This document shows positions 8,133-17,556 of a stretch of 56,439 nucleotides of DNA, in pieces; positions within the stretch are counted from its first letter, which is position 1; the number at the start of each line of letters is the position of its first letter. Where the stretch lies: contig CAMNQH010000017.1 of NCBI GenBank assembly GCA_946549035.1, forward strand, positions 1-56,439, read 5' to 3'. The notes under the pieces were generated by a model. That model was given only the letters and a program-made list of their open reading frames with translations, was not told the origin of the DNA and ran no database searches. The stretch comes from an uncultured Lachnospiraceae bacterium. GTDB lineage: Bacteria > Bacillota > Clostridia > Lachnospirales > Lachnospiraceae. The translations under genes and the position numbers were made by a program.

Positions 8133-9404
8133 TCAATGTCCAAGCATATTTTCAATAAAAATCCCATATCCCTTGGTAGAATCCTGGATAAACACATGGG
8201 TCACGGCTCCCACCAGCTTGCCGTTTTGCAGGATCGGACTGCCGCTCATTCCCTGGACAATTCCCCCAGTAAGGTTCAGCAGTTCTTCGTCCACCACCTG
8301 AAACTGGATTCCTTTATTCTCGCTCTCGCTGTTAAAATCCAAAGACGTTATCTCAATCTTATATTCCCGCCGCTCTCCAGAAACTGAGCTGATAATCGTG
8401 GCGGGCCCAGGTTCCATCTCCTGCTTCAGACCTATGTGTACAAACGGTTCCGACTCTAATCCTTCCGGCGCCTGATTCAATCTGCCATATATCCCAGACT
8501 CAGAATTACCCGCTACAGTTCCCATACAGTGCCGTGCTTCGTAATCAATCACTCCTGACAATTCTCCGGGCTTACCTTTTTCTCCCCTGGTAATCCCTAT
8601 AATTTTTGTTTCATATAATAGTCCCTCTCCCAGCTGGATCATCGTGCTGGTATCCACATCGCTTACGGGATGTCCCAGGGCGCCGTACTGCATATCCGCC
8701 GTATAGTAGGTCATGGTTCCTACTCCTGCCATATCATCCCGGACCCAAACCCCAATCTTATATTCCCCTTCTCCCGTCTGAACCGGTGAAACGCGGATTT
8801 GGGTGTATTCTCCGTTTCGAACCAGGCCAAGAACCACGTCTGATGTTCCATACTGACTTACTTTTTCCATTAGCTCTTCCTTTGTGGTAACTGCCTCCCC
8901 GTTCACCGTCTTGATATAATCCCCGCTTTTTACTAAATGATATGCGGGCTCATAATTCATACCGTCCAATCCGGTGACTGTTCCGGTTCCAATGGCCAAA
9001 ATTCCGTCCGTCTTCACATAAATGCCAATGGGAATGCCACATGGAACCACCATCTCCTCGTTGATAACTTCCACATCCACCTCTTTGAAGGAAAAAATTC
9101 CAAATAATTTACATACGATGGAAAACTTTCCTTCCTTGGAAGACTTTAAGGTAAAAGTCTGGTTCATATCAATGTGGACACGATCCGAGGACACTTTTGG
9201 GCTTTGGTTGACGGACACTTCTGCTTTACTGCCGTTTAACTCTCCCGTTACCGGAACTTTTAAATCAAAGGTTTCTTCTCTTCCTGCAACGATCCGAATC
9301 TTGTCGGGAACCGACTGGTTCATCAAATAAAAAGAAAAAATGCAGATGAACACCAACCCTGCAAAGGCCAGCCATCTGCACCGTTTCTGAAACTTTCTGT
9401 ACAT
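8133..9404 (-). CDS. spoIVB: SpoIVB sporulation serine peptidase
   Basis: A 423-residue protein with one N-terminal membrane anchor (about residues 12-29), a PDZ domain (about 120-215) and an S55-type peptidase domain. The likely catalytic histidine is H245 in GALGHPVSD and the serine is S387 in GMSGSP. SpoIVB is made in the forespore, acts in the intermembrane space and signals activation of pro-sigma-K in the mother cell. Length and domain order match the family. It follows recN, the standard order in Clostridia, but the usual next gene spo0A is absent and the RT island lies there instead. The ATG start is preceded by GGAATGTGAAGGA. Confidence 0.95.
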   Translation of the reverse strand: MYRKFQKRCRWLAFAGLVFICIFSFYLMNQSVPDKIRIVAGREETFDLKVPVTGELNGSKAEVSVNQSPKVSSDRVHIDMNQTFTLKSSKEGKFSIVCKLFGIFSFKEVDVEVINEEMVVPCGIPIGIYVKTDGILAIGTGTVTGLDGMNYEPAYHLVKSGDYIKTVNGEAVTTKEELMEKVSQYGTSDVVLGLVRNGEYTQIRVSPVQTGEGEYKIGVWVRDDMAGVGTMTYYTADMQYGALGHPVSDVDTSTMIQLGEGLLYETKIIGITRGEKGKPGELSGVIDYEARHCMGTVAGNSESGIYGRLNQAPEGLESEPFVHIGLKQEMEPGPATIISSVSGERREYKIEITSLDFNSESENKGIQFQVVDEELLNLTGGIVQGMSGSPILQNGKLVGAVTHVFIQDSTKGYGIFIENMLGH

Positions 9405-9489
9405 TCCTTCACATTCCTTTCCGGGCAGGCAAATGCCTTATTTCTGCGGCAAGCCAATGGCTGCGGCATATAGTATCATATCCACCCTT

Positions 9490-9496
9490 TAGTATG
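9490..9496 (-). promoter_or_regulatory. spoIVB: Possible forespore (sigma-G/F-like) -10 element for spoIVB
   Basis: The minus strand carries CATACTA, an exact match to the sigma-G -10 consensus known from Bacillus, 86 nt upstream of the spoIVB start. Upstream TGAATT is only 13 nt away and no well-spaced -35 was found, so this rests mainly on the -10 and on the known forespore expression of spoIVB. Confidence 0.4.
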
Positions 9497-9535
9497 CGAA
9501 GATAATAAAAATTCAATCTGGATTTTTTTAACTTC

Positions 9536-11221
9536 TTACTGTTTTTTTTTCTTAACCGCCAAAGCCAGCTCTTTCATCTCTCTGGCGCTTTTTTCCACGG
9601 TATCCGTAACCTTAACGCCGCCGATCATCCTGGCCAGCTCGCCGATGCTTTCCTCTTCGGAAAGAGGCTTAATCGTAGAAATGGTAGACTGATCCACCAC
9701 GGATTTTTCTATTAAAAAATGATGATCCGCCATAGCCGCAATCTGAGGAAGATGGGTAATGCAAATCACTTGGTGATTTTTTCCAATTACATTCATTTTT
9801 TCCGCTACCATCTGAGCCGTTCTGCCGCTGATTCCCGCGTCAATTTCATCAAAAATCATGGTTTCTATCAAATCATTCTCCGCTAAAATCGTTTTGATTG
9901 CCAACATAATACGGCTCAATTCCCCGCCGGAAGCTACTTTTCCCAAAGGCTTTACCGGTTCTCCAGGATTGGTGGAGATTAAAAACCGAGCTTCATCTGT
10001 TCCGTTGGCCGTATATTCTTCTGTTTTGGAAAATTCCATGGTAAACGTTACATCCAAAAAATTCAATTCTGACAGAGACTGGGTGACTTGCTTCGTCAGG
10101 GCCTTGGCCTGTTTCTTACGAATCCCGGAAACCTTTTCGCAAAGATTTTTCAGCTTTTCTTCGGCAGCTTTTTCCTTTTGACTCAGCTCTTCCAGATAGT
10201 TTTCGTAATTTTTTAAAGTTTCATACCGTTTTTCTTTTTCCAATTTTTGTTCCAGCATAGCTTCTATCGTGCCGCCGTACTTGGATTTCAAATGATTCAG
10301 CAAATCCAGCCGCTGCTCCACTTTCTCAAAATCCTCCTGGGAAAATTCCGCATCCGCCTGATAGGTGGAAAGTTCTCGGTTAAAATCATTTAACAGGCTG
10401 TCTATATCCGTCAGCTGCTGTACAATTCCATCAAGAGCGCCGTCGTATTCCGCCACGGACAAGAGCTCCTTTAGGGCCCGGCCAATCTGCTGGTCCGCTC
10501 CGTTTGTCCCTCCTGCCGTCCATTCATGGGCCAATCCTGCCGCCTCTAAAATCTTTCTGCCATGGAGGAGGCGTTTGTACTCGGTCTCTAACTCCTCGTC
10601 CTCTCCAGGGCGAAGGGAGGCTTCTTCCAGTTCCTGAATTTCATATTCCAAAAAAGACAGCTCTCTGGCTCTCTGGCTTTCATCTGTCACCGCCTCATTC
10701 ATCTCTTTTTTCAGAGACTGATATTGGCGGTAGGCCTCTTTCAGCGTTTCCTTTTTGCCCTTCAAGGCGTCTTTGGCAAACTCGTCTAAGATCTCCAAAT
10801 GCTTATGGGCATGAAGGAGAGACTGATGTTCATGCTGGCCGTGAATATCAATGAGCAACGACGCTGCCGCCCGCATTTTGGAAGCGGGAACGCTCTCGGA
10901 ATTAATGCGTCCTACGCTTCTTGCAGCCGTTATTTTCCGTGACATTATCACCTGTCCTTCCTCTGGAAAAATATCAAGCTTTGCAAGCTGTTGTTTCTGA
11001 TATTCGTTTTCCACGCCAAATACCAGCTCTACCAGGGCGTATTCTGCATTCTCCCTGAGCATTTCCTTTGGCACTTTCTCTCCCAGAGCAAGATTTAAGG
11101 AACCAATAATAATGGATTTTCCCGCCCCGGTTTCTCCGGAAAGAATATTTAAGCCTTCCTTGAATTCTACTTCTGTCTCTTCAATTAACGCCAGATTTTT
11201 TACATGCAGATTTAATAACAT
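9536..11221 (-). CDS. recN: DNA repair protein RecN
   Basis: A 561-residue SMC-like ATPase that gathers broken DNA ends early in double-strand break repair. The N-terminus carries Walker A GETGAGKS, the centre is long coiled coil (about residues 150-370), and the C-terminus has the ABC signature ASGGELSRIMLAIK and Walker B MIFDEIDAGISG. I place the start at ATG 11221 (MLLNLHVKNLALIEE) because AAGGAGAAAG lies just upstream. A longer in-frame extension to 11308 overlaps argR and lacks family similarity. It lies between argR and spoIVB, as in most Clostridia. Confidence 0.96.
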   Translation of the reverse strand: MLLNLHVKNLALIEETEVEFKEGLNILSGETGAGKSIIIGSLNLALGEKVPKEMLRENAEYALVELVFGVENEYQKQQLAKLDIFPEEGQVIMSRKITAARSVGRINSESVPASKMRAAASLLIDIHGQHEHQSLLHAHKHLEILDEFAKDALKGKKETLKEAYRQYQSLKKEMNEAVTDESQRARELSFLEYEIQELEEASLRPGEDEELETEYKRLLHGRKILEAAGLAHEWTAGGTNGADQQIGRALKELLSVAEYDGALDGIVQQLTDIDSLLNDFNRELSTYQADAEFSQEDFEKVEQRLDLLNHLKSKYGGTIEAMLEQKLEKEKRYETLKNYENYLEELSQKEKAAEEKLKNLCEKVSGIRKKQAKALTKQVTQSLSELNFLDVTFTMEFSKTEEYTANGTDEARFLISTNPGEPVKPLGKVASGGELSRIMLAIKTILAENDLIETMIFDEIDAGISGRTAQMVAEKMNVIGKNHQVICITHLPQIAAMADHHFLIEKSVVDQSTISTIKPLSEEESIGELARMIGGVKVTDTVEKSAREMKELALAVKKKKQ

Positions 11222-11232
11222 TCTTTCTCCTT

Positions 11233-11691
11233 TTATTCTTTTATATCTACAATTCTCCGCAGTCGTTCCATCAAGGTCTCCGTGTCTTCTACCGAGCGGA
11301 CTGCGCACATAATCGTATCGTCTCCTGCAATACTTCCTACGATTTCATGACAATCCATATGATCAAGAGCCGCCGCTACTGCCATAGCCATACCGGAAAC
11401 GGTTTTTACCACCAGGATATTCTGAGCCATCTCCATGGACAAAAATCCTTCTCGAAACACTCTGGTATATTTCTCCGTCATTTCCGTATCGCTTTTGGTC
11501 AGGGACACATACTTCTGCCTGCCGTCCCCTTTGGACACCTTGGTGAGGTGAAGCTGGCGGATATCTCGGGATACAGTAGCCTGAGTCACAGGATAGCCTT
11601 CTTCCAGCAGCCTTTCTGACAATTCTTCCTGGGTTTCTATGTCGTATCTTCTTATCAGCTCCAAGATTTTTCCATGTCTTCCCGACTTCAT
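11233..11691 (-). CDS. argR: Arginine repressor ArgR
   Basis: A 152-residue protein with an N-terminal winged helix (VTQATVSRDIRQLHL) and a C-terminal oligomerisation and arginine-binding domain (GSIAGDDTIMCAVRS). It represses arginine biosynthesis genes and can activate catabolic ones when arginine binds. Length is normal. AAGGAGTGATCGT precedes the ATG. Its place between nadK and recN is the conserved position for this family in Firmicutes. No ARG box could be assigned with confidence near the gene. Confidence 0.95.
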   Translation of the reverse strand: MKSGRHGKILELIRRYDIETQEELSERLLEEGYPVTQATVSRDIRQLHLTKVSKGDGRQKYVSLTKSDTEMTEKYTRVFREGFLSMEMAQNILVVKTVSGMAMAVAAALDHMDCHEIVGSIAGDDTIMCAVRSVEDTETLMERLRRIVDIKE

Positions 11692-11702
11692 ACGATCACT
11701 CC

Positions 11703-12560
11703 TTACCTGGCATATTCCTGCATTTTCTTTCGCAAAATCTCAAGAAAGCTAAGCTTGCTCAGCCTTAAAAAACGCATATTTTCCTGGGCTCTGCGAATTA
11801 CAATACGGTCTCCTACCGCAAGGCGGAAGGAAAGATCCCCGTCAAAGCTGACTTCCGCCTCTTCGTCCTCCTCCACGCGCCTGGAGCCGATCTCAACTAC
11901 CACCTCGTCTTCGGCTCCCAAGACAATACTTTTGGAGTTCAAAGCATGGGGACTGATGGGAGTAATTAGAATCAGCTTTGCTTTGGGATCTACAATAGGA
12001 CCGCCGGCGGACATGCTGTAGGCGGTGGATCCCGTAGGCGTAGCAATGATTATGCCGTCTGCGCTGTAGGTATTTAAATACTCTCCATTGACGTAAATAA
12101 TCACATTCACCACCTGGAGCAGGCCGCTTCGATGGATGACAATATCATTCAGGGCAAGGTGGGGCGTGTGTATTTCTCCTTTACTCTCCCAGTACCCGCT
12201 TAACAACATCCGATCCTCCGTGGTATAAGCGCCCGCCATCAGCTGGTCAATCGCAGAAAATACATTGGTTTCATCCAGCTCGCATAAATATCCAATATGT
12301 CCCCGGTTCACCCCAAGCACCGGAACATGACGTGTTACCACATCCCTGGCAGCCCGTATCAACGTGCCGTCGCCTCCCACGCAGAACACACACTCCGTAT
12401 CTTTCGGTATGACCTGAGAATCAAAGCTTAAGCTTCCCGGGCTGCGGTTTTGGGCATATCCGCAGGTTCCGCCTCTTTTACAAATATATTCATACATCCT
12501 TCGGGTCACTTTCAGCCCTTCGTCCTTTTGCTCATTAGTTATGATATAAAAATGCTTCAT
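11703..12560 (-). CDS. nadK: NAD kinase
   Basis: A 285-residue cytoplasmic enzyme that phosphorylates NAD to NADP. The signature GGDGTLIRAARD is followed by VNRGHIGYLCE and by ATPTGSTAYSMSAGGPIVDP, the nucleotide-binding motifs of the family. Its ATG overlaps the stop of tlyA (ATGA), indicating translational coupling in the nusB-to-recN operon. Length is usual for Firmicutes. Confidence 0.96.
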   Translation of the reverse strand: MKHFYIITNEQKDEGLKVTRRMYEYICKRGGTCGYAQNRSPGSLSFDSQVIPKDTECVFCVGGDGTLIRAARDVVTRHVPVLGVNRGHIGYLCELDETNVFSAIDQLMAGAYTTEDRMLLSGYWESKGEIHTPHLALNDIVIHRSGLLQVVNVIIYVNGEYLNTYSADGIIIATPTGSTAYSMSAGGPIVDPKAKLILITPISPHALNSKSIVLGAEDEVVVEIGSRRVEEDEEAEVSFDGDLSFRLAVGDRIVIRRAQENMRFLRLSKLSFLEILRKKMQEYAR

Positions 12561-13369
12561 TTCTTATCCTGCGAAAGTGTCTCATGAGCCTGGGCCACAA
12601 CCTTGGCCACGTCCACCGCATCCTCCTGCTCTTGCTGGTTCCCTTTTTGTATATGTACCAGATATTCTATATTTCCCTCCGGTCCCTTAATGGGAGAAAA
12701 CTCCAGATGTCTGATAAAAAAGCCGATTTCACGGCAAAAATCCAGTACCTGGCAGATAACCTCTTCATGCACCTTCGGGTCCCTTACTACGCCTTTTTTT
12801 CCTACCTTCTCCCGCCCGGCTTCAAATTGAGGCTTAATCAGACAAACCATCTCGCCATGTTCCTTTAAAAGCTCCTTCGCCGGCCCTAATACCTTTGTAA
12901 GAGAAATAAAAGACACGTCCACAGATGCAAAATCCAAGGCCTCTCCAATATGCTCTGGAAGAACGTAACGGATGTTTGTCTTTTCCATACAGACCACTCG
13001 TTCATCCTGGCGCAGCTTCCATGCAAACTGTCCGTACCCCACATCCACGGCATACACCTTTTTCGCCCCGTTTTGAAGCATACAGTCTGTAAATCCTCCG
13101 GTGGAAGCCCCGATATCCATACAAACCTTTCCTTCCAGGGAAAGAGCAAACTGATGCATGGCTTTTTCCAGCTTCAGCCCGCCCCGGCTTACATAGGCAA
13201 GGGTTTTTCCCCGCACCTCAATGCCTGCTCCTGTTTCAAAGGAAGCGCCGGGCTTGTCCTCCCTCTGCCCTTGAACAAACACGATTCCTTCCATAATCAT
13301 GGCTTTTGCTTTTTCCCGGGAAGGGGCAAGCTGTCTTTGTACCATCAATACATCCAACCGTTCTTTCAT
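12557..13369 (-). CDS. tlyA: TlyA-family rRNA methyltransferase
   Basis: A 270-residue protein with an N-terminal S4 RNA-binding domain (RLDVLMVQRQLAPSREKAKAMI) and a FtsJ/RrmJ-type SAM methyltransferase domain (CMDIGASTGGFTDCML, SVDVSFISL). Known members 2'-O-methylate 16S and 23S rRNA, although many are still labelled hemolysin. The ATG overlaps the dxs stop by 4 nt and its own stop overlaps the nadK start, so the three genes are translationally linked. Confidence 0.93.
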   Translation of the reverse strand: MKERLDVLMVQRQLAPSREKAKAMIMEGIVFVQGQREDKPGASFETGAGIEVRGKTLAYVSRGGLKLEKAMHQFALSLEGKVCMDIGASTGGFTDCMLQNGAKKVYAVDVGYGQFAWKLRQDERVVCMEKTNIRYVLPEHIGEALDFASVDVSFISLTKVLGPAKELLKEHGEMVCLIKPQFEAGREKVGKKGVVRDPKVHEEVICQVLDFCREIGFFIRHLEFSPIKGPEGNIEYLVHIQKGNQQEQEDAVDVAKVVAQAHETLSQDKK

Positions 13370-15237
13370 TCCTGTAACCCAATATATTCCGCCACCAGAC
13401 GCTTCACAATGGAAGCAGCGTCAATGCCGGTTTCCTTTCTCAAAATATCTACATTCCCATGTTCTACATACTCATCTGAAATTGCCACCGGAAGCACCCG
13501 GACGTTGACGCCGCACTGGTTTAAATACTCCAGCACATGCTCTCCAAAACCTCCGCTTACTACATTTTCCTCCATGGTAACAATGAGCCTGTGTTCTCTT
13601 GCAAGCTGCAACAGCAATTCCTCGTCTAAGGGTTTTACAAAGCGGGCATTGATTAAGGAACACTGATACCCCGCCTCTTTCATAGCGTTCCGCACTTCTA
13701 CCGCTGTTTTCACCATACTTCCTACGGCAATCAGAGCAATCTCTGATTCGTCGTACAAGACCTCGCCTTTCCCATAGACGATAGGCGCCCGAAATTCTTT
13801 CAAGCCGTCGTACGCTTCTCCCCTGGGATAGCGCACTGCCACAGGATGATCAAAGTCAATGGCAAACTTCATCATATCCGACAGCTCCCATTTATTCTTA
13901 GGAGCCATAATATTCATATTTGGGATGGAGGACAAATAAGAAAGATCAAAGATTCCCTGGTGCGTCTCCCCGTCGCTGCCTACAAGACCTGCCCGGTCAA
14001 TGGCAAACACCACCGGCAAATCCTGGATGCAGACGTCATGGAGAATCTGATCATAGGCTCTCTGTAAAAAAGAAGAATATACGGCAAACACTGGTTTTAA
14101 GCCTGCGGCAGCCAGCCCTGCCCCGAAGGTTACGCCATGTCCCTCTGCAATACCCACGTCAAAAAACCGTTCCGGGAACATATTTCGGAATCGTTTCAGC
14201 CCGGTGCCGTCCGCCATAGCTGCCGTTATGGCCACTACCTTTTCGTCCCGGTCGCCCATTTTTCGCATTACCGTGGAAAAGACGTCCGTATAGTTGGCCT
14301 TCACACGCTTTTTTGCCGGAAGCCCCGTATCAATCTCAAATGCATCCGTTCCATGAAACCTGGAAGGATGGCGCTCCGCCGGAGGATATCCTTTTCCCTT
14401 TTGGGTCATAACATGCACCAGCACAGCCCCGTCTACCTTTGCAGCTTCCCGGAAGGTTTTTACCATCATGTCTATATTGTGGCCGTCAATGGGGCCCAAA
14501 TAAGTAACCCCCATGTTCTCAAACAACATTCCCGGAATGAAAAGCTGCTTAATGCCGCTTTTCGTCCTTCGAATCTGCTCCACCATCCGCTCTCCGTACC
14601 TGGGAATCCGGCTCAGGGAATTGGTAACCCCAGTCTTTAAATCCCGATATGCGTCCGCTGTACGCAGATTGCCCAAATGCCGCGATAATCCTCCCACATT
14701 CTCTGAAATAGACATATTGTTATCATTCAGGACGATGATAAAGTTGGATTTTAAGCGGGACGCATTGTTCAAAGCTTCAAAAGCCATACCCCCCGTCAGC
14801 GCTCCGTCCCCAATGACAGACACCACCATATTTTTCCCCCCAAGAATCTCCCTGGCCTGGGCATACCCCAGCCCGGCAGAAATTGATGTGGAACTATGGC
14901 CTGTATCAAAGCTGTCGCAATTACTTTCTTTTCGTTTGGGAAATCCGCTGATTCCGCCATATTTCCGCAGCTGGCCGAAGGACTCCCGTCTCCCGGTGAG
15001 AAGCTTATGGGTATAAGATTGATGTCCCACATCCCATACCAGCTTGTCCTCCGGAAAGGTCAGGGCCAAATGCAATGCCATGGTCAGCTCCACCACCCCA
15101 AGATTCGAAGCCAGATGCCCTCCTGTCTGGGAGATGGTTTCAATCAAAAATTCCCGAATCTCCTGGGCAAGAAGATCCAATTCCGAAGCGGACAGCTTTT
15201 TGATATCATTTGGTTGATTGATTGTCTCCAGCATCAT
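13366..15237 (-). CDS. dxs: 1-deoxy-D-xylulose-5-phosphate synthase
   Basis: A 623-residue thiamine-diphosphate enzyme that condenses pyruvate and glyceraldehyde-3-phosphate, the first step of the MEP isoprenoid pathway. Visible features are DVGHQSYTHKLLTGR, the ThDP/Mg motif GDGALTGGMAFEALNNA, the second-domain AIDRAGLVGSDGETHQG and a transketolase C-terminal domain. Length is normal. It is 4 nt from ispA, which uses the pathway's products, so isoprenoid precursor supply is concentrated in this operon. Confidence 0.97.
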   Translation of the reverse strand: MMLETINQPNDIKKLSASELDLLAQEIREFLIETISQTGGHLASNLGVVELTMALHLALTFPEDKLVWDVGHQSYTHKLLTGRRESFGQLRKYGGISGFPKRKESNCDSFDTGHSSTSISAGLGYAQAREILGGKNMVVSVIGDGALTGGMAFEALNNASRLKSNFIIVLNDNNMSISENVGGLSRHLGNLRTADAYRDLKTGVTNSLSRIPRYGERMVEQIRRTKSGIKQLFIPGMLFENMGVTYLGPIDGHNIDMMVKTFREAAKVDGAVLVHVMTQKGKGYPPAERHPSRFHGTDAFEIDTGLPAKKRVKANYTDVFSTVMRKMGDRDEKVVAITAAMADGTGLKRFRNMFPERFFDVGIAEGHGVTFGAGLAAAGLKPVFAVYSSFLQRAYDQILHDVCIQDLPVVFAIDRAGLVGSDGETHQGIFDLSYLSSIPNMNIMAPKNKWELSDMMKFAIDFDHPVAVRYPRGEAYDGLKEFRAPIVYGKGEVLYDESEIALIAVGSMVKTAVEVRNAMKEAGYQCSLINARFVKPLDEELLLQLAREHRLIVTMEENVVSGGFGEHVLEYLNQCGVNVRVLPVAISDEYVEHGNVDILRKETGIDAASIVKRLVAEYIGLQE

Positions 15238-15241
15238 ACGT

Positions 15242-16129
15242 CTATTTCTCCCTGTGAATCAGATGCAGCATCAGCCGCACCAAAAAATCATTTTTTACCA
15301 CCAGCTCTTCCAAACGGCTCACAGCCCGCCTAGAAAGTGATTCCACGTCTTTTTTTGATTGTTCCATGCCATAGAATGTCACATATGTGGTCTTTTCATT
15401 TTTTTCATCACTGCCGATGGGTTTTCCCAATACTTCCTGGGTACTGGTAATATCCAAAATATCGTCCTGAATCTGAAATGCCATTCCTAAATCCAAAGCC
15501 GCGCCTTCCACCAGACGCTGTTCATTTTTGGTAGCTCCTGCCAATATCGCCCCAATCAGCATGGAGGCCTCCAAAAGGGCGCCTGTCTTCAGCTGGTAAA
15601 TAAATTCCAGGCGTTCTTGATCCAATTCATTCCCGGAAGATTCCACATCTGCCGTCTGGCCGCCAATCATACCGTAAATTCCAGCTTTCCTGGCCAATAC
15701 CTTCAAGGCCTTGGCGATATTTTTATTCCCGGGTTCATGGTCAAAAGCCATAAGGGCTGTTTCAAAAGCATAGTTTAAAAGCCCGTCCCCAGCCAAAATG
15801 CCAAAGGCTTCTCCATACGCCGCATGGGTCGTCTTTTTCCCTCTGCGGTATTCATCATTATCCATTGCAGGCAAATCGTCATGCACCAGAGAGTAGGTAT
15901 GTATCATCTCAATGGCAGCCATAAAAGGTTCTATCACCTGGGACTTTCCGCCAAACAGCCGGTAAGTTTCCTGCATCAGCATAGGACGAAGCCGTTTTCC
16001 CCCTGCCAAAATGCTGTAGTTCATGGCCTCTATTACTTTCTTCTGATACCCCTCTTCTTTGGGAAGATACCCTGTTATGATATTATCAATTTCCTTTGCC
16101 TTGCGCACAAGCTCCTTCTCTAGTTCCAT
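15242..16129 (-). CDS. ispA: Polyprenyl (farnesyl/geranyl) diphosphate synthase
   Basis: A 295-residue trans-prenyl chain elongase. The first aspartate-rich motif is DDLPAMDND and the second is FQIQDDILD, both intact, with GGKRLRP near the start. The bacterial farnesyl diphosphate synthase subtype is inferred from length and from its place between dxs and xseB. A good Shine-Dalgarno (AGGAGGAGTAGC) precedes the ATG. Confidence 0.94.
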   Translation of the reverse strand: MELEKELVRKAKEIDNIITGYLPKEEGYQKKVIEAMNYSILAGGKRLRPMLMQETYRLFGGKSQVIEPFMAAIEMIHTYSLVHDDLPAMDNDEYRRGKKTTHAAYGEAFGILAGDGLLNYAFETALMAFDHEPGNKNIAKALKVLARKAGIYGMIGGQTADVESSGNELDQERLEFIYQLKTGALLEASMLIGAILAGATKNEQRLVEGAALDLGMAFQIQDDILDITSTQEVLGKPIGSDEKNEKTTYVTFYGMEQSKKDVESLSRRAVSRLEELVVKNDFLVRLMLHLIHREK

Positions 16130-16130
16130 G

Positions 16131-16331
16131 CTACTCCTCCTGGTTCATCATCAGCAGCTTTTTCTCCACCGCATCAATCTTATCATTGCACTGTTTCAGC
16201 TTGGCTACCCCTTGCTGATACAGCAAAAAAGAATCTTCCAGGGAGATATCATTCTTATTGATCTGCCCCACAATCTCCTCAATTTCCCCCAACAGCTCCT
16301 CCAGCGTCTTCTCCTGGACTTCCTCCTGCAT
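16131..16331 (-). CDS. xseB: Exodeoxyribonuclease VII small subunit
   Basis: A 66-residue helical protein (TLEELLGEIEEIVGQI, DSFLLYQQGVAKLKQC), the standard length and sequence pattern of XseB. It binds several-to-one to XseA to form a single-strand-specific exonuclease. Its ATG lies inside the end of xseA with AAGGAGGAGC just upstream, so the two genes overlap by 53 nt, more than the usual few bases. Confidence 0.93.
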   Translation of the reverse strand: MQEEVQEKTLEELLGEIEEIVGQINKNDISLEDSFLLYQQGVAKLKQCNDKIDAVEKKLLMMNQEE

Positions 16332-17556
16332 ACGGCTCCTCCTTTTTCAAACAATCCTCCATTGTAATCTCCTGCACCTGAACCTTGGCCTGTCCCTGTA
16401 AAAAATGTATCTGAAGCAAATCTCCGGTTTTTAAGGCGGCAGCATCCCGGACGGCCCGGCCTGTCTCATCCGCCACAAAGGCGTATCCCTGACTTAGTTT
16501 CTGGAGAGGCGACGCTCCCTCCAGCCCTCCGGCACAAAGCTCCATTCTGTGGCGGAGCATGAATAACTTTTGCTCCATCACATCCGAGAGCTGCATCTGC
16601 AAATCTCCCCAACGCTGCCTTCTGTCACGAATCCGGTTTTCGGGGGTAAAAAAGCTTATCTGCTCTTTTTTATGCTTTACCCGCTCCCTGTACGTTGCGA
16701 TGCAGCGGGACATGGTTTGATTTAAGCTTACACCATATCCCATAAGCTGCTCCTGAAGCTCTTTCACATCGTAGACCGCCAATTCCGCCGCTGCGGAAGG
16801 AGTAGGCGCCCGCAAATCCGCCACAAAGTCAGAAATCGTTACATCCGTCTCATGGCCTACGGCAGAAATTACAGGAGTCCTGCATTCAAAAATAGCTCTC
16901 GCCACCGCTTCTTCATTAAATGCCCACAAATCTTCCATAGAACCGCCGCCCCGGCCTACAATCATAACGTCCACACCGTAATCATCCAGGGCTGTAATTC
17001 CCTCTACAATGCTGGCTGCAGCTCCTTCCCCCTGAACTAACGCCGGATACAAGATCAGCTGCACATAAGGATTTCTCCTGGAAGCGATATTTTGAATATC
17101 CCGGATGGCCGCTCCGGTAGAAGCCGTCACAATCCCTACTTTTTGGGCGTATTTAGGGATTGGCTGTTTGTATTCCTTCGCAAACATGCCCATTTCTTCC
17201 AATTCCCGCTTTAGAGCTTCAAACCGTTGATACAAAAGCCCCGCTCCGTCCAACAAAATCTCTTTGGCGTAAAGCTGGTATTTTCCATCCCGCTCATATA
17301 CGGCAATCGTTCCTAAAACCACCACATTATCCCCGTTTTTCATGGGAAATCCAAGACCTTTCCGGTCTCTGGAAAACAGAACGGCCTGTATAGCTCCTCC
17401 TGCATCCTTTAAGGTAAAGTAGGTATGTCCCGTAGGATGATATTTACAGTTGGATACTTCGCCTTTTACATAGATGCGATTCATCATAAAATCCTGGGCA
17501 AACATATTTTTGATATAACTATTTACCTGACTGACGGAATATACATTCTTGTTCAT
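16279..17556 (-). CDS. xseA: Exodeoxyribonuclease VII large subunit
   Basis: A 425-residue protein with an N-terminal OB-fold (SVSQVNSYIKNMF, VYVKGEVSN-like region), the catalytic core (GIVTASTGAAIRDI, GRGGGSMEDLWAFN, SAVGHETDVTISDFVADLRAPTPSAAAELA) and a C-terminal coiled-coil region. The last roughly 18 residues (rich in Gly, Glu and Ala) are encoded where xseB overlaps and look like a family-unrelated tail. The start overlaps the nusB stop (ATGA). Confidence 0.95.
   Translation of the reverse strand: MNKNVYSVSQVNSYIKNMFAQDFMMNRIYVKGEVSNCKYHPTGHTYFTLKDAGGAIQAVLFSRDRKGLGFPMKNGDNVVVLGTIAVYERDGKYQLYAKEILLDGAGLLYQRFEALKRELEEMGMFAKEYKQPIPKYAQKVGIVTASTGAAIRDIQNIASRRNPYVQLILYPALVQGEGAAASIVEGITALDDYGVDVMIVGRGGGSMEDLWAFNEEAVARAIFECRTPVISAVGHETDVTISDFVADLRAPTPSAAAELAVYDVKELQEQLMGYGVSLNQTMSRCIATYRERVKHKKEQISFFTPENRIRDRRQRWGDLQMQLSDVMEQKLFMLRHRMELCAGGLEGASPLQKLSQGYAFVADETGRAVRDAAALKTGDLLQIHFLQGQAKVQVQEITMEDCLKKEEPYAGGSPGEDAGGAVGGN

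Noticed and set aside
7951-8136. 61-codon minus-strand ORF between spoIVB and the RT gene
   Set aside because: It starts at TTG inside the end of spoIVB, crosses the terminator stem and shows no family pattern.
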